Source: JADKAV01 sp963704075
Lineage (GTDB): Bacteria; Actinomycetota; Actinomycetes; S36-B12; UBA10799
Length of the DNA stretch: 64,000 bases
Assembly: GCA_963704075.1 (NCBI GenBank)
Contig: CAVPGV010000020.1
Span: 135,886-199,885 of the forward strand
Direction: 5' to 3'
Under the pieces are notes generated by a model that was not told the origin of the DNA, did not search any database, and was given only the letters and a program-made list of their open reading frames with translations. A program made the translations under genes and the position numbers. Every line of letters begins with the position of its first letter. Position 1 is the stretch's first letter. Positions 40,048-48,277 of the stretch are shown piece after piece.

Positions 40048-40121
40048 GCAGCAGTGCCCTTCTGTGCCCTTGAGTTACGCGGTCGTGCCGTTTCGATCCA
40101 TGCCCGTTGGATCGAGGTAAC
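40048..40121. repeat. 74-bp direct repeat, right copy
   Basis: Exact copy of 39795-39868. The copies differ only outside the boundaries, so they behave as direct repeats of a single element or a tandem duplication that left the array in between. Confidence 0.9.
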
Positions 40122-40213
40122 AGTAGTCAGTCGTCAATCAACCACCCCGGCGAGCTGAAACCACATTTCATGCATTTGAAGATGGCTCCCCCGACAGACC
40201 GGCCCGGGCCATT

Positions 40214-41677
40214 TCACGCCTGGGCAGACCGGCCCGGCACCACTAGGTCGATGGTGGCGGTCGTCCCCACCCCGGACTCCCCCGGCTCCCAGCTCAAAGA
40301 ACCTTTCAGGTCGTCACGCACCAGCGTCTGCACGATCTGCAGGCCGAGTTTCGCGTCCCGCTCCGGATCGAAGCCCGGCGGCAGCCCGGCGCCGTCGTCG
40401 ATGACACACACCTGCAGTCGGCGCCCGCGGCGTTCGGTCGTCACGGCGATGCGGCCGTGGCCACGGTCCTGTAGTCCGTGCTCGAAAGCGTTCTGGAGCA
40501 GTTCCGCGACGACCAGCGCCAACGAGCTGGCGATGGAACCGGGCAACACCCCGAAGTGCCCGGTGCGTTCCACGACCACGTCCGGGCTCAGGTCCGACAC
40601 CATCGCCACCACCCGATCGGCGACCTCGTCGAACTCGACGGCGTCCGCGTCGGCCTGCGACAGCGTCTCGTGGACCAGCGCAATGGCGCTGACCCGGCGC
40701 ACCGATTCGTCCAGCGCAGCGCGCGCGGTCGGGTCCGACAGGCGCCGTCCTTGCATCCGCAACAACGCTGCGACCGTCTGCAGGTTGTTCTTGACCCGGT
40801 GGTGGATCTCGCGGATGGTGTTGTCCTTCGTGAGCAGCTCGCGTTCGCCGCGGCGCAGGTCCGTGACGTCGCGGATGAGCAGGACCGCACCGCTGCGCGT
40901 CCGCTCGCTCATCAGCGGGATGGATCGCATCGACACCGTCGCCTCGCCCACCTCCACGTCGACACTGCCGGCCGCACGGCCCGCTGAGATCACCCCGATC
41001 GCCTCGTCGACCGGTCCGGTGCGGGCAGCGAGTCTGCGCACCTCCCGCTCGAGGACCCGGCCGGTGAGATCGGACTTCACGCCCATGCGGCGGAAGGCGC
41101 TGCGCGCGTTGGGGGAGGCGAACACCACGACACCCTGGGCGTCGATCCGCAGCAGCCCGTCGCCCACCCGCGGCGGTGTCGACGAGTCCTGCATCCCCTG
41201 GATCGGGAACTGCCCGGCGCACAACATCTGCGCGAGCTGATCGGCGACGTCCCGGTAGGTCCGCTCCAGATCGCCGGCCTCACGCGGCGAAAGGCCGCTG
41301 CGCCGCGCGATCACCGCCACGACCCTCCCGTCGTACAGGACCGGGATGGACTCAGTGCCCACCGGGAACATCGAGTCCGACGCCATGCGGTTGCGCACCA
41401 CCCGCTGGGAATGGAAGGCCCGTTCCACCTCGTGCAACCTGCCTTTGGCCACGAACGTCCCGACGATGTCCTCGGGGTAGACCGTGGGCCCGGTGCTCGG
41501 ACGGACCTGGGCGGCGGCCACGAATCCGGCGGCGTTCCACGTCGGAAGCCACATGACCAGGTCGGAGAACGACAGGTCGGACAGCAGTGTCCAGTCCGCG
41601 GTGACCAGGTGCAGGTGGGAGATCTCCGCCGACGTCAGATCCGTTCGCTCACGTGCCAGACGATCCAGATCGACCAT
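40214..41677 (-). CDS. pdtaS: PdtaS-type sensor histidine kinase
   Basis: 487 residues. An N-terminal GAF-like domain (1-150), a PAS domain (about 155-290) and a C-terminal HisKA_2/HATPase module. The phosphorylated histidine is in EIHHRVKNNLQTVAALLRMQ; the ATP site has ELLQNAFEHGLQ and IDDGAGLPPGF. Mycobacterial PdtaS is a soluble kinase that works with the antiterminator PdtaR and acts with WhiB1 close by in the genome. The regulator gene is not in this window. TAGGGT lies 6 bp before the ATG (leaderless). Confidence 0.93.
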   Translation of the reverse strand: MVDLDRLARERTDLTSAEISHLHLVTADWTLLSDLSFSDLVMWLPTWNAAGFVAAAQVRPSTGPTVYPEDIVGTFVAKGRLHEVERAFHSQRVVRNRMASDSMFPVGTESIPVLYDGRVVAVIARRSGLSPREAGDLERTYRDVADQLAQMLCAGQFPIQGMQDSSTPPRVGDGLLRIDAQGVVVFASPNARSAFRRMGVKSDLTGRVLEREVRRLAARTGPVDEAIGVISAGRAAGSVDVEVGEATVSMRSIPLMSERTRSGAVLLIRDVTDLRRGERELLTKDNTIREIHHRVKNNLQTVAALLRMQGRRLSDPTARAALDESVRRVSAIALVHETLSQADADAVEFDEVADRVVAMVSDLSPDVVVERTGHFGVLPGSIASSLALVVAELLQNAFEHGLQDRGHGRIAVTTERRGRRLQVCVIDDGAGLPPGFDPERDAKLGLQIVQTLVRDDLKGSLSWEPGESGVGTTATIDLVVPGRSAQA

Positions 41678-41742
41678 GCCTGAACCCTAACGACGAGGAC
41701 CGGGCAGCAGTCGCCGGATCGGCCTCATTGCACACTTGAGTG

Positions 41743-43050
41743 GTGACCGATCTGTTCGAGGCCGACCAGCGGCACGTCTGGCATCCGTTCACGCAGCACG
41801 CCTGGTGGCCGACCGACGACCCGCTGGTGATCAGCCGGGCGGACGGCGTGTGGCTGTATGACGACCGGGGCCGCAAGTACATCGACGGGTTCTCGTCGTT
41901 GTGGGTCACCGTCCACGGCCACAACGAGCCGGCCATCAACGAGGCGATCGCCCGGCAAGCGCGGACCCTGGACCATTCGACCTTCCTCGGCTTCACACAC
42001 GAGCCGGGCGTCCGGCTCGCCGAGGAACTGGTCGCGCGCACCCCGCAGCCGCTGTCGCGCGTGTTCTTCGCCGGCGACGGATCGTCCGCCGTCGAGGCCG
42101 GGATCAAGATGGCCTATCAGGCGAAACTGCAGCAGGGCGAGCAGCGACCGCTGTACGTACATGTGGCCGAGGGCTACCACGGCGACACGCTCGGCGCCGT
42201 GTCCGTCGGCGGCATCGACCTGTTCCATCACACCTACGCGCCGATCCTGCTGCGCACCCGGATGGTGTCGTCGCCGGGGGTGCGCCAGCCCGGACAGTCC
42301 CCCCAGGAGCGCGCCGTGCAGGTGCTCGACGAACTGCAGAACCTGCTGGCCGAGGTCGGCGATCAGGTGTGCGCGATCGTCGTCGAACCGCTGGTCCAGG
42401 CCGCTGGCGGCATGCTCACCCACGACGTGTCGTTCGTGCAGGGTGTGCGGGAGTTGAGCACGCAGTTCGGCGCCTACCTGATGGTGGACGAAGTCGCCAC
42501 CGGAATCGGCCGCACCGGGCGGATGTGGGCCGTGGAGCACGCGGACATCGCCCCGGATCTGTTGACCTGCGGAAAGGGACTGACCGGCGGGGTACTGCCG
42601 CTGTCGGCGGTCCTGGCCACCGAGGAGATCTACAGCAGTTTCCTGGGGGCCGGCGACCGGACGTTCTTCCACGGCCACTCGTACACCGCCAACCCACTGT
42701 GTGCCGTGGCCGCCCTGGCCAACCTGGACCTCATGGACGAACGCGCGACCGTGGAGCACGCGGCGTGGATCGGGCGCACTCTGGGGGACCTGCTCAAGCC
42801 CTTGGACGACGACGAGCGGGTGGTCGAAGTGCGACGGATCGGCACGATGACCGGGATCGAGGTGAAACCCCACGGCGAACGCACCGGGCTGCGGATCTGC
42901 ACCGCCATGCGGGATCTGGGCGTAATCACCCGGCCGTTGGGAGACGTCGTCATCCTGATGCCGCCGTTGGGGATCGCCGAGCCGGAGTTGCAGCAGATGG
43001 TCGCAGCCCTCAACCACGGCCTGGACCAGGTCTACGGCGCCGCGTCGTGA
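41743..43050 (+). CDS. bioA: Adenosylmethionine-8-amino-7-oxononanoate aminotransferase
   Basis: 435 residues. Class III aminotransferase: WHPFTQH, the cofactor tail SLWVTVHGHNEP, FFAGDGSSAVE, VDEVATGIGRTGRMW and the PLP lysine in TCGKGLTGG. Converts KAPA to DAPA, the antepenultimate step of biotin synthesis. First of bioA-bioF-bioD-bioB, linked by 4-bp overlaps. GTG at 41743 or the GTG at 41740 could be the start. No recognised BioQ or BirA operator upstream. Confidence 0.93.
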   Translation: MTDLFEADQRHVWHPFTQHAWWPTDDPLVISRADGVWLYDDRGRKYIDGFSSLWVTVHGHNEPAINEAIARQARTLDHSTFLGFTHEPGVRLAEELVARTPQPLSRVFFAGDGSSAVEAGIKMAYQAKLQQGEQRPLYVHVAEGYHGDTLGAVSVGGIDLFHHTYAPILLRTRMVSSPGVRQPGQSPQERAVQVLDELQNLLAEVGDQVCAIVVEPLVQAAGGMLTHDVSFVQGVRELSTQFGAYLMVDEVATGIGRTGRMWAVEHADIAPDLLTCGKGLTGGVLPLSAVLATEEIYSSFLGAGDRTFFHGHSYTANPLCAVAALANLDLMDERATVEHAAWIGRTLGDLLKPLDDDERVVEVRRIGTMTGIEVKPHGERTGLRICTAMRDLGVITRPLGDVVILMPPLGIAEPELQQMVAALNHGLDQVYGAAS

Positions 43051-44174
43051 ACTGGCTCGAGCGGCACGCCGAGCAGCGACGGGCGGCCGGGTTGCATCGC
43101 ACGCTGCGACCGCGCGAATCCGGTCGTGTCGACATCGCGTCCAACGACTACCTGGGGCTGGCCCGCGACCACGAGGTGATCGAGGCCGGGGTGACGGCGC
43201 TGCGCAGATGGGGCGCCGGCGCGACCGGATCCCGGCTGGTCAGTGGCCACACCGCCCTGCACGCGGAACTGGAATCGGCTCTGGCCAATCTGGTGGATGC
43301 CGAACGGACCCTTGTCTTCTCGTCGGGCTACCTGGCCAACCTCGCGGCCATCACCGCCCTGACCGACGCGGACACCCTGTTGCTGTCCGACGCCTACAAC
43401 CACGCGTCCATCGTCGACGCCTGCCGCTTGTCCCGGGCAGCGGTGACGATCTATCCGAACCGTGACGTGGCGACGGTCCGCGATGCCCTGGCGCGCAGTT
43501 CCCACCCGCGCAAGGTCATCGTCACCGACGCCGTGTTCAGCGTCGACGGTGACCTGGCGCCACTCGCGGATCTCGCCGACGTCGCCGCGGAGTTCGGGGC
43601 GCTGCTGGTCGTGGACGAGGCGCACAGCATCGGCGTGCTGGGTCACGCGGGGGCCGGTGCTTGTGCCGCGGCCCGGATCCTCGCCGGCGACGTGGTGCGT
43701 ACCTTCACCCTGTCGAAGTCGTTGGGCTCGCAGGGCGGTGCGATCGCAGCGACCGGCCCGGTGGTGGAGCATCTGGTGAACAGCGCCCGGTCGTTCATCT
43801 TCGACACGGGCCTGGCGCCTGCCGCCGTCGGCAGCGCGCTGGCCGCCACCAGCAAGGTCCTGTCGCATCCCGAACTGCCCGAGCAGGCGCTCGCGGCGAC
43901 CCGCGCTCTGGCCGGCCTCGCGGTATCGGCCGGCTGGACCGTGAACGACCACGACGCGGCCGTCGCCTCGATCCCGGTCGGCCGCTCCGAGGATGCGCTG
44001 CTGGCACAACGGGCCTGCGCGGATGCCGGTGTGGACGTCGGCTGCTTCCGCCCGCCGTCGGTCCCGGACGGTGTCGCGCGCCTGCGGATGACCGGGCACG
44101 CCGACCTGACGCCGGCGGATTTCGACGCGGTCGGCAAAGCCCTGCGCATGGCACGTGATGAGGTTTCCGCATGA
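43047..44174 (+). CDS. bioF: 8-amino-7-oxononanoate synthase
   Basis: 375 residues of the alpha-oxoamine synthase family. ASNDYLGLARDHEV, GAGATGSRLVSGH, VVDEAHSIGVLG and the PLP lysine in FTLSKSLGSQGGAIA are intact. Joins pimeloyl-thioester and alanine to KAPA. GTG overlaps the bioA stop (GTGA); stop overlaps bioD (ATGA). Confidence 0.95.
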   Translation: MNWLERHAEQRRAAGLHRTLRPRESGRVDIASNDYLGLARDHEVIEAGVTALRRWGAGATGSRLVSGHTALHAELESALANLVDAERTLVFSSGYLANLAAITALTDADTLLLSDAYNHASIVDACRLSRAAVTIYPNRDVATVRDALARSSHPRKVIVTDAVFSVDGDLAPLADLADVAAEFGALLVVDEAHSIGVLGHAGAGACAAARILAGDVVRTFTLSKSLGSQGGAIAATGPVVEHLVNSARSFIFDTGLAPAAVGSALAATSKVLSHPELPEQALAATRALAGLAVSAGWTVNDHDAAVASIPVGRSEDALLAQRACADAGVDVGCFRPPSVPDGVARLRMTGHADLTPADFDAVGKALRMARDEVSA

Positions 44175-44881
44175 GTGTGCTGGCCGTCACCGGGACCGGG
44201 ACCGAGGTCGGCAAGACCATCGTGACCGCGGCGATCGCGGCCCTGTGCCCGGATGTCGTGACGGTCCTCAAACCCGCCCAGACCGGCCTGCCGCTCGACG
44301 CTCCCGGCGACGTGGACGTCGTCAAAGCGCTGGTCCCGCACGTCGAGACCCTGGAGCTGGTGCGCTACCCCGATCCGCTCGCCCCGGCCAGCGCTGCGCG
44401 TCGAAGCGGCATCCCGACCCTTACCGTCGACGAGGTCGCCGAGGGGATCAAGGAGGCCGACGCCGACCTGGTGCTGCTCGAAGGCGCCGGCGGACTCCTG
44501 GTCCGGCTCAGCGACGAACCGACGGTGACGTTCGCGGACATGCTGGTCGAACTGCAGGCCCCAGCGGTGCTGGTGGTCACGCCCGGACTCGGCACGCTCA
44601 ACCACACGGCCCTGACTCTGGAAGCCATGCACCGGCGCGGCATCGAGGTCGCCGGGGTGGTGATCGGCGCCTGGCCCCGGGAACCGGACCTCGCCAGTGT
44701 CAGCAACCTGCACGATCTGCAGTTGCTCATCGGGGAGCCGCTGGCCGGCGCCCTGCCCGAAGGCATCGCCGGACTGCCCCCGGCGGCATTCGAGGAGGTG
44801 GCCGCCCGCAGCCTCTCCCCTCGCTTCGGGGGGCGCTTCGAGGCGGATAGGTTTGTAGGACGAGCGAAGGGACTCTTGTGA
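44171..44881 (+). CDS. bioD: Dethiobiotin synthetase
   Basis: 236 residues. P-loop VTGTGTEVGKT, the substrate lysine loop KPAQTGLP, and EGAGGLLVRL support ATP-driven closure of the ureido ring from DAPA and CO2. Overlaps bioF and bioB by 4 bp each. Confidence 0.95.
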   Translation: MSVLAVTGTGTEVGKTIVTAAIAALCPDVVTVLKPAQTGLPLDAPGDVDVVKALVPHVETLELVRYPDPLAPASAARRSGIPTLTVDEVAEGIKEADADLVLLEGAGGLLVRLSDEPTVTFADMLVELQAPAVLVVTPGLGTLNHTALTLEAMHRRGIEVAGVVIGAWPREPDLASVSNLHDLQLLIGEPLAGALPEGIAGLPPAAFEEVAARSLSPRFGGRFEADRFVGRAKGLL

Positions 44882-45891
44882 CCATCGATGCGACCCCGAA
44901 AGCGGAGGTTCTCACGGCGGCTGAGCAGGTGCTGGAAACCGGTGAGGGCCTGTCCGAAGCCGACGTCCTGCGCGTCCTGCAGCTACCCGACGACCAGATC
45001 CCCGCGCTGCTGGACCTTGCCCATCGGGTGCGCATGAAGTGGTGCGGGCCCGAGGTCGAGGTGGAGGGCATCGTGTCGGTCAAGACCGGCGGCTGCCCCG
45101 AGGACTGCCACTTCTGCTCCCAGTCGGGCCTGTTCCCCTCTCCGGTGCGCGCGGCCTGGCTGGACATCCCCGGCCTGGTCGACGCCGCGGTGCAGACGGC
45201 GGCCACCGGCGCGACCGAGTTCTGCATCGTGGCCGCGGTGCGCGGGCCCGACGAGAAGCTCATGACCCAGATGCGCGAAGCGTGCGCCGCGATCCGCGAG
45301 GCCGTCGACATCAACGTCGCGGCCAGCCTCGGCATCCTCACCCGGGAGCAGGTCGACGACCTGCAGGACATGGGCATCCACCGCTACAACCACAACCTCG
45401 AAACCGCCCGCTCCTACTTCCCGCAGGTCGTCACCACCCACTCCTGGCAGGAGCGCTGGGACACTCTGCGGATGATCGCGGACTCCGGCATGGAGGTCTG
45501 CTGCGGCGGCATCGTCGGCATGGGCGAAACCCTGGAACAGCGCGCCGAGTTCGCCGCCCAGCTGGCCGAGCTGCGACCGCACGAGGTGCCGCTCAACTTC
45601 CTCAACCCGCGGCCGGGAACGCCGTTCGCGGACATGGAGGTCATGTCGTCGGCCGATGCGCTGCGCACGATCGGCGCCTTCCGCCTGGCCCTGCCGCGCA
45701 CGATCCTGCGCTACGCCGGCGGTCGCGAACTGACACTCGGCGACCCGGGCACCCGCGACGGCCTGCTCGGAGGGATCAACGCGGTGATCGTCGGCAACTA
45801 CCTCACGACGCTGGGTCGGGCGGCCGACTCCGACCTCGACATGCTGTCCGAACTCAACATGCCCATCAAGGCGCTATCCGATTCCCTCTAA
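44878..45891 (+). CDS. bioB: Biotin synthase
   Basis: 337 residues. Radical SAM cluster motif CPEDCHFCSQS, then FCIVAAVRGPDEK, NVAASLGIL and YNHNLETARSYFP. Adds sulfur to dethiobiotin, using a second iron-sulfur cluster as sulfur donor. The actinobacterial helper BsaP, which is needed for that auxiliary cluster, is coded 2.2 kb downstream. GTG start overlaps bioD. Confidence 0.95.
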   Translation: MTIDATPKAEVLTAAEQVLETGEGLSEADVLRVLQLPDDQIPALLDLAHRVRMKWCGPEVEVEGIVSVKTGGCPEDCHFCSQSGLFPSPVRAAWLDIPGLVDAAVQTAATGATEFCIVAAVRGPDEKLMTQMREACAAIREAVDINVAASLGILTREQVDDLQDMGIHRYNHNLETARSYFPQVVTTHSWQERWDTLRMIADSGMEVCCGGIVGMGETLEQRAEFAAQLAELRPHEVPLNFLNPRPGTPFADMEVMSSADALRTIGAFRLALPRTILRYAGGRELTLGDPGTRDGLLGGINAVIVGNYLTTLGRAADSDLDMLSELNMPIKALSDSL

Positions 45892-45903
45892 GGAGCTCCA
45901 CCC

Positions 45904-45993
45904 ATGATGAACACCAAGGGCCCGGTCGTGGCCGTCGTCGCCATCCTGCTGATCGTCGGCCTCGTCTGGGGCATTCTGATCGGGCTGTTCTGA
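45904..45993 (+). CDS. Tiny single-helix membrane peptide
   Basis: 29 residues: a short polar start (MMNTKGP), then one hydrophobic helix (VVAVVAILLIVGLVWGILIG). It follows bioB by 12 bp, preceded by AAGGAG (45890-45895), and its stop overlaps the ATG of the next gene (TGATG). The good ribosome site and overlap argue that it is translated. No family recognised; perhaps a membrane anchor or regulator of its neighbours. Confidence 0.65.
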   Translation: MMNTKGPVVAVVAILLIVGLVWGILIGLF

Positions 45994-47678
45994 TGACCAG
46001 CGGGCACGGTGGCTGGCACGCCATCGCCGCTGCGAAGGCCTACGGCGTCCAGACCCTGTTCACGCTGTCGGGCGCGCACATCTTCCCGCTGTTCGACGCG
46101 GCGGTGGGCGGCAAGGACTCGGTGGATGCCGCCGGCGACCCGCGCGTGGCCGAGCGCACCGGTCCGATCCGCCTGGTCGACGTGCGCCACGAGGCGACCG
46201 CGGTCTTCGCCGCGGAGGGGACGGCCAAACTGACCCGCACCCCGGGTTTCGCCGCGGTCACCGCCGGCCCGGGCGTGACCAACGCGGTCAGCGGTCTGAC
46301 CAGCGCCTGGTTCAACGCGGTGCCCATGGTCGTCATGGGCGGACGATCCCCCGATTTCCGCTGGGGATCCGGAGCGCTGCAGGAGATGGACCACCTGCCG
46401 ATCGTGTCCACGGTGACCAAGTACGCGCAGACCGCCCACGACCCCGCGCAGATCGGCGCGATGACCGCTGCCGCGTTCGAAGCGGCCACCACCGCACACC
46501 GCGGACCGGCCTTCCTCGACGTGCCGATGGACATCTTCTACGGCCCCGTTGACGCCCCCGACCCGGTGCGCCACACCGACGCCGATCGGGCCCCGGACCC
46601 CGAGGCCGTCACCCGGATCGCGGGTATGCTGGCCTCGGCGCAACGACCGGTGCTGATCCTCGGATCGGACGTGTGGAACGACTTCGCCGAGGATGCCGCG
46701 GTGCGACTCGCGCAGACTCTGCAACTGCCGGTCATCCCCAACGGCATGGGTCGCGGTGTCGTCCCCAGCGGCCACCCGCTGCTGGTGACCCGGGCACGCT
46801 CCCTGGCCCTGAAGAACGCGGATCTGGTCGTGGTCGTCGGCACCCCGCTGGACTTCCGGCTCGGCTACGGCAAGTTCGGCCCGACCGACGCCCAGGCCGA
46901 AGTGGTCCATGTGGTCGACCACGCCGACCAGGTCTCGCACCACGCCGCACCCACCGCATGGGTCTCCGGTGACCTGTCCACCACCCTGGACGCGATCACC
47001 ACCGCCTGGGAGGACCACCCCCAGCGCGCGGCCCGCAGCGAATGGCTCAGCGGCCTGCAGGAGGCCGTCCGCGCGGCGATCATCAAGGACGGCGACGTCC
47101 TGAACAGCACGGTCGACCCGATCCATCCGGCACGCATCTACGGGGAGCTGAACCGGCGGCTGGCCGACGACACCGTGGTGATCGGCGACGGCGGCGACTT
47201 CGTGAGTTTCGCCGGCAAGTACGTGGAACCCAAGCGACCCGGACACTGGCTGGACCCGGGGCCATATGGATGTCTGGGCACCGGTCTCGGCTATGCGATC
47301 GCCTCGGCCGTGGCCAAACCCTCGTCGCAGACCGTGCTGCTCATGGGTGATGGAGCCGCCGGCTTCAGCCTCATGGACGTGGACACGCTGGTCCGGCAGA
47401 ACCTGCCGGTGGTGATGGTCGTGGGCAACAACAGCGCCTGGGGCTTGGAGAAGCACCCCATGCGCCTTCTGCACCAGTACGACGTGGCCGCCGATCTGCA
47501 GCAGGGTCTGCGCTACGACGACGTGGTGAAGGCCCTCGGCGGGGCCGGTGAGACGGTCAGTGATCCCGAGGAGATCGGTGCCGCCCTGGATCGCGCGTTC
47601 GCCTCCGGTGTGCCCTACCTGGTGAACGTACTGACCGATCCGGAGATCATGTATCCCCGCGCAACGACCGGTCTGTAG
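45993..47678 (+). CDS. ilvG: Acetolactate synthase-like ThDP enzyme (IlvG family)
   Basis: 561 residues. Three-domain ThDP enzyme: FTLSGAHIFPLFDA, RHEATAVFAAEGTAKLTR (catalytic Glu), TAGPGVTNAVSGLTSAWFNA, and the cofactor motif GDGAAGFSLMDVDTLVRQ with NNSAWGLEKHP. It follows M. tuberculosis IlvG (Rv1820) closely in motifs (GMGRGVVPSGHPL, WGLEKHPM). That protein is called an acetolactate synthase but its activity is not clear; oxalyl-CoA decarboxylase-like chemistry is an alternative. Starts on the stop of the small peptide gene. Confidence 0.78.
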   Translation: MTSGHGGWHAIAAAKAYGVQTLFTLSGAHIFPLFDAAVGGKDSVDAAGDPRVAERTGPIRLVDVRHEATAVFAAEGTAKLTRTPGFAAVTAGPGVTNAVSGLTSAWFNAVPMVVMGGRSPDFRWGSGALQEMDHLPIVSTVTKYAQTAHDPAQIGAMTAAAFEAATTAHRGPAFLDVPMDIFYGPVDAPDPVRHTDADRAPDPEAVTRIAGMLASAQRPVLILGSDVWNDFAEDAAVRLAQTLQLPVIPNGMGRGVVPSGHPLLVTRARSLALKNADLVVVVGTPLDFRLGYGKFGPTDAQAEVVHVVDHADQVSHHAAPTAWVSGDLSTTLDAITTAWEDHPQRAARSEWLSGLQEAVRAAIIKDGDVLNSTVDPIHPARIYGELNRRLADDTVVIGDGGDFVSFAGKYVEPKRPGHWLDPGPYGCLGTGLGYAIASAVAKPSSQTVLLMGDGAAGFSLMDVDTLVRQNLPVVMVVGNNSAWGLEKHPMRLLHQYDVAADLQQGLRYDDVVKALGGAGETVSDPEEIGAALDRAFASGVPYLVNVLTDPEIMYPRATTGL

Positions 47679-48065
47679 CCCGGCGGTCCAGTTTCGCCAG
47701 GAACCGCTCGCGGCCGACGACGGCACGGGTGATGACACCCTGGGCGACGAGGACCTCCTCACCGTGGTGCACTTGTGTCGCTTTGACCTTGAACGTGACC
47801 ATGCGCCCGTCGATCTCGGCGACCTTCGCCATTGCCGTGACCTCGGTCCCGACCGCGCTGGGCCGGATGTGATCGACGGCGATGCGGGTCCCGACCGTGG
47901 TCTCGGCTCGGTCGCACCGCAGACCTCGATGGTCGCCGCCTCGAGCCACGCCAGCAGCACCGGCGTCCCCAGGACGGCGAGGTCACCGCTGCCCACCGCC
48001 TGCGCGGTGTCGCTCTCCGACACGTTCCGGACCACTTGTGCGGTCTGTCCCAGCGAGATCTCCAT
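47647..48065 (-). CDS. FlK-like thioesterase, one frameshift
   Basis: About 139 residues when read through. Hotdog fold: ESDTAQAVGSGDLAVLGTP at the N-terminus and VDHIRPSAVGTEVTAMAKV after the shift match fluoroacetyl-CoA thioesterase-type proteins, common in actinobacteria. The frame is lost near 47905-47915 (ATIEVCGATE / AETTVGTRIAV). It converges on and overlaps the end of the IlvG-like gene by 32 bp. Likely hydrolyses an acyl-CoA; substrate unknown. Confidence 0.75.
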
Positions 48066-48088
48066 GCAGGAAAGGTTACGGTGCCCAC

Positions 48089-48100
48089 TAGCCTGAAGTC
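48089..48100 (+). promoter_or_regulatory. -10 element of leaderless bsaP
   Basis: TAGCCT at 48089-48094 is 6 bp before the GTG at 48101, inside a 35-bp gap from the divergent thioesterase start. There is no ribosome site. Confidence 0.6.
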
Positions 48101-48259
48101 GTGTCGTACTGCCCTGTTTGCGGAACCCCCGGTCACACCTGCGACCAGCCGTTGGAACCGCCGCGGTTCTGCGCAGAGTGTGGGCGGCGGATGGTCGTGC
48201 AGGTCACCCCGTCGGGCTGGAGCGCGACGTGCTCGCGGCATGGGACGACGTCCGGGTGA
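48101..48259 (+). CDS. bsaP: Biotin synthase auxiliary protein
   Basis: 52 residues. Cysteine-rich: CPVC near the start, a C in HTC, then EPPRFCAECGRRMVVQVTP, and GWSATCSRHG at the end, with two more cysteines or histidines. This pattern (EPPRFC-x2-CGRRM-VQVTP-GW-x-A-x-C) is that of Rv1590-type BsaP, which binds an iron-sulfur cluster and supports the BioB auxiliary cluster. Unlike in mycobacteria it is not beside bioB but 2.2 kb away, transcribed from its own leaderless promoter. Confidence 0.85.
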   Translation: MSYCPVCGTPGHTCDQPLEPPRFCAECGRRMVVQVTPSGWSATCSRHGTTSG

Positions 48260-48277
48260 GTTCGGGGGCGACCCCCT

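Noticed and set aside
39841..40121. CRISPR-like sequence GTTTCGATCCATGCCC in both 74-bp repeats
   Set aside because: Only two copies, identity extends over 74 bp, and they are 179 bp apart with a non-spacer array between them; no cas genes.
41678..41742. BioQ or BirA operator before bioA
   Set aside because: No palindrome matching known biotin operators in the 65 bp gap.
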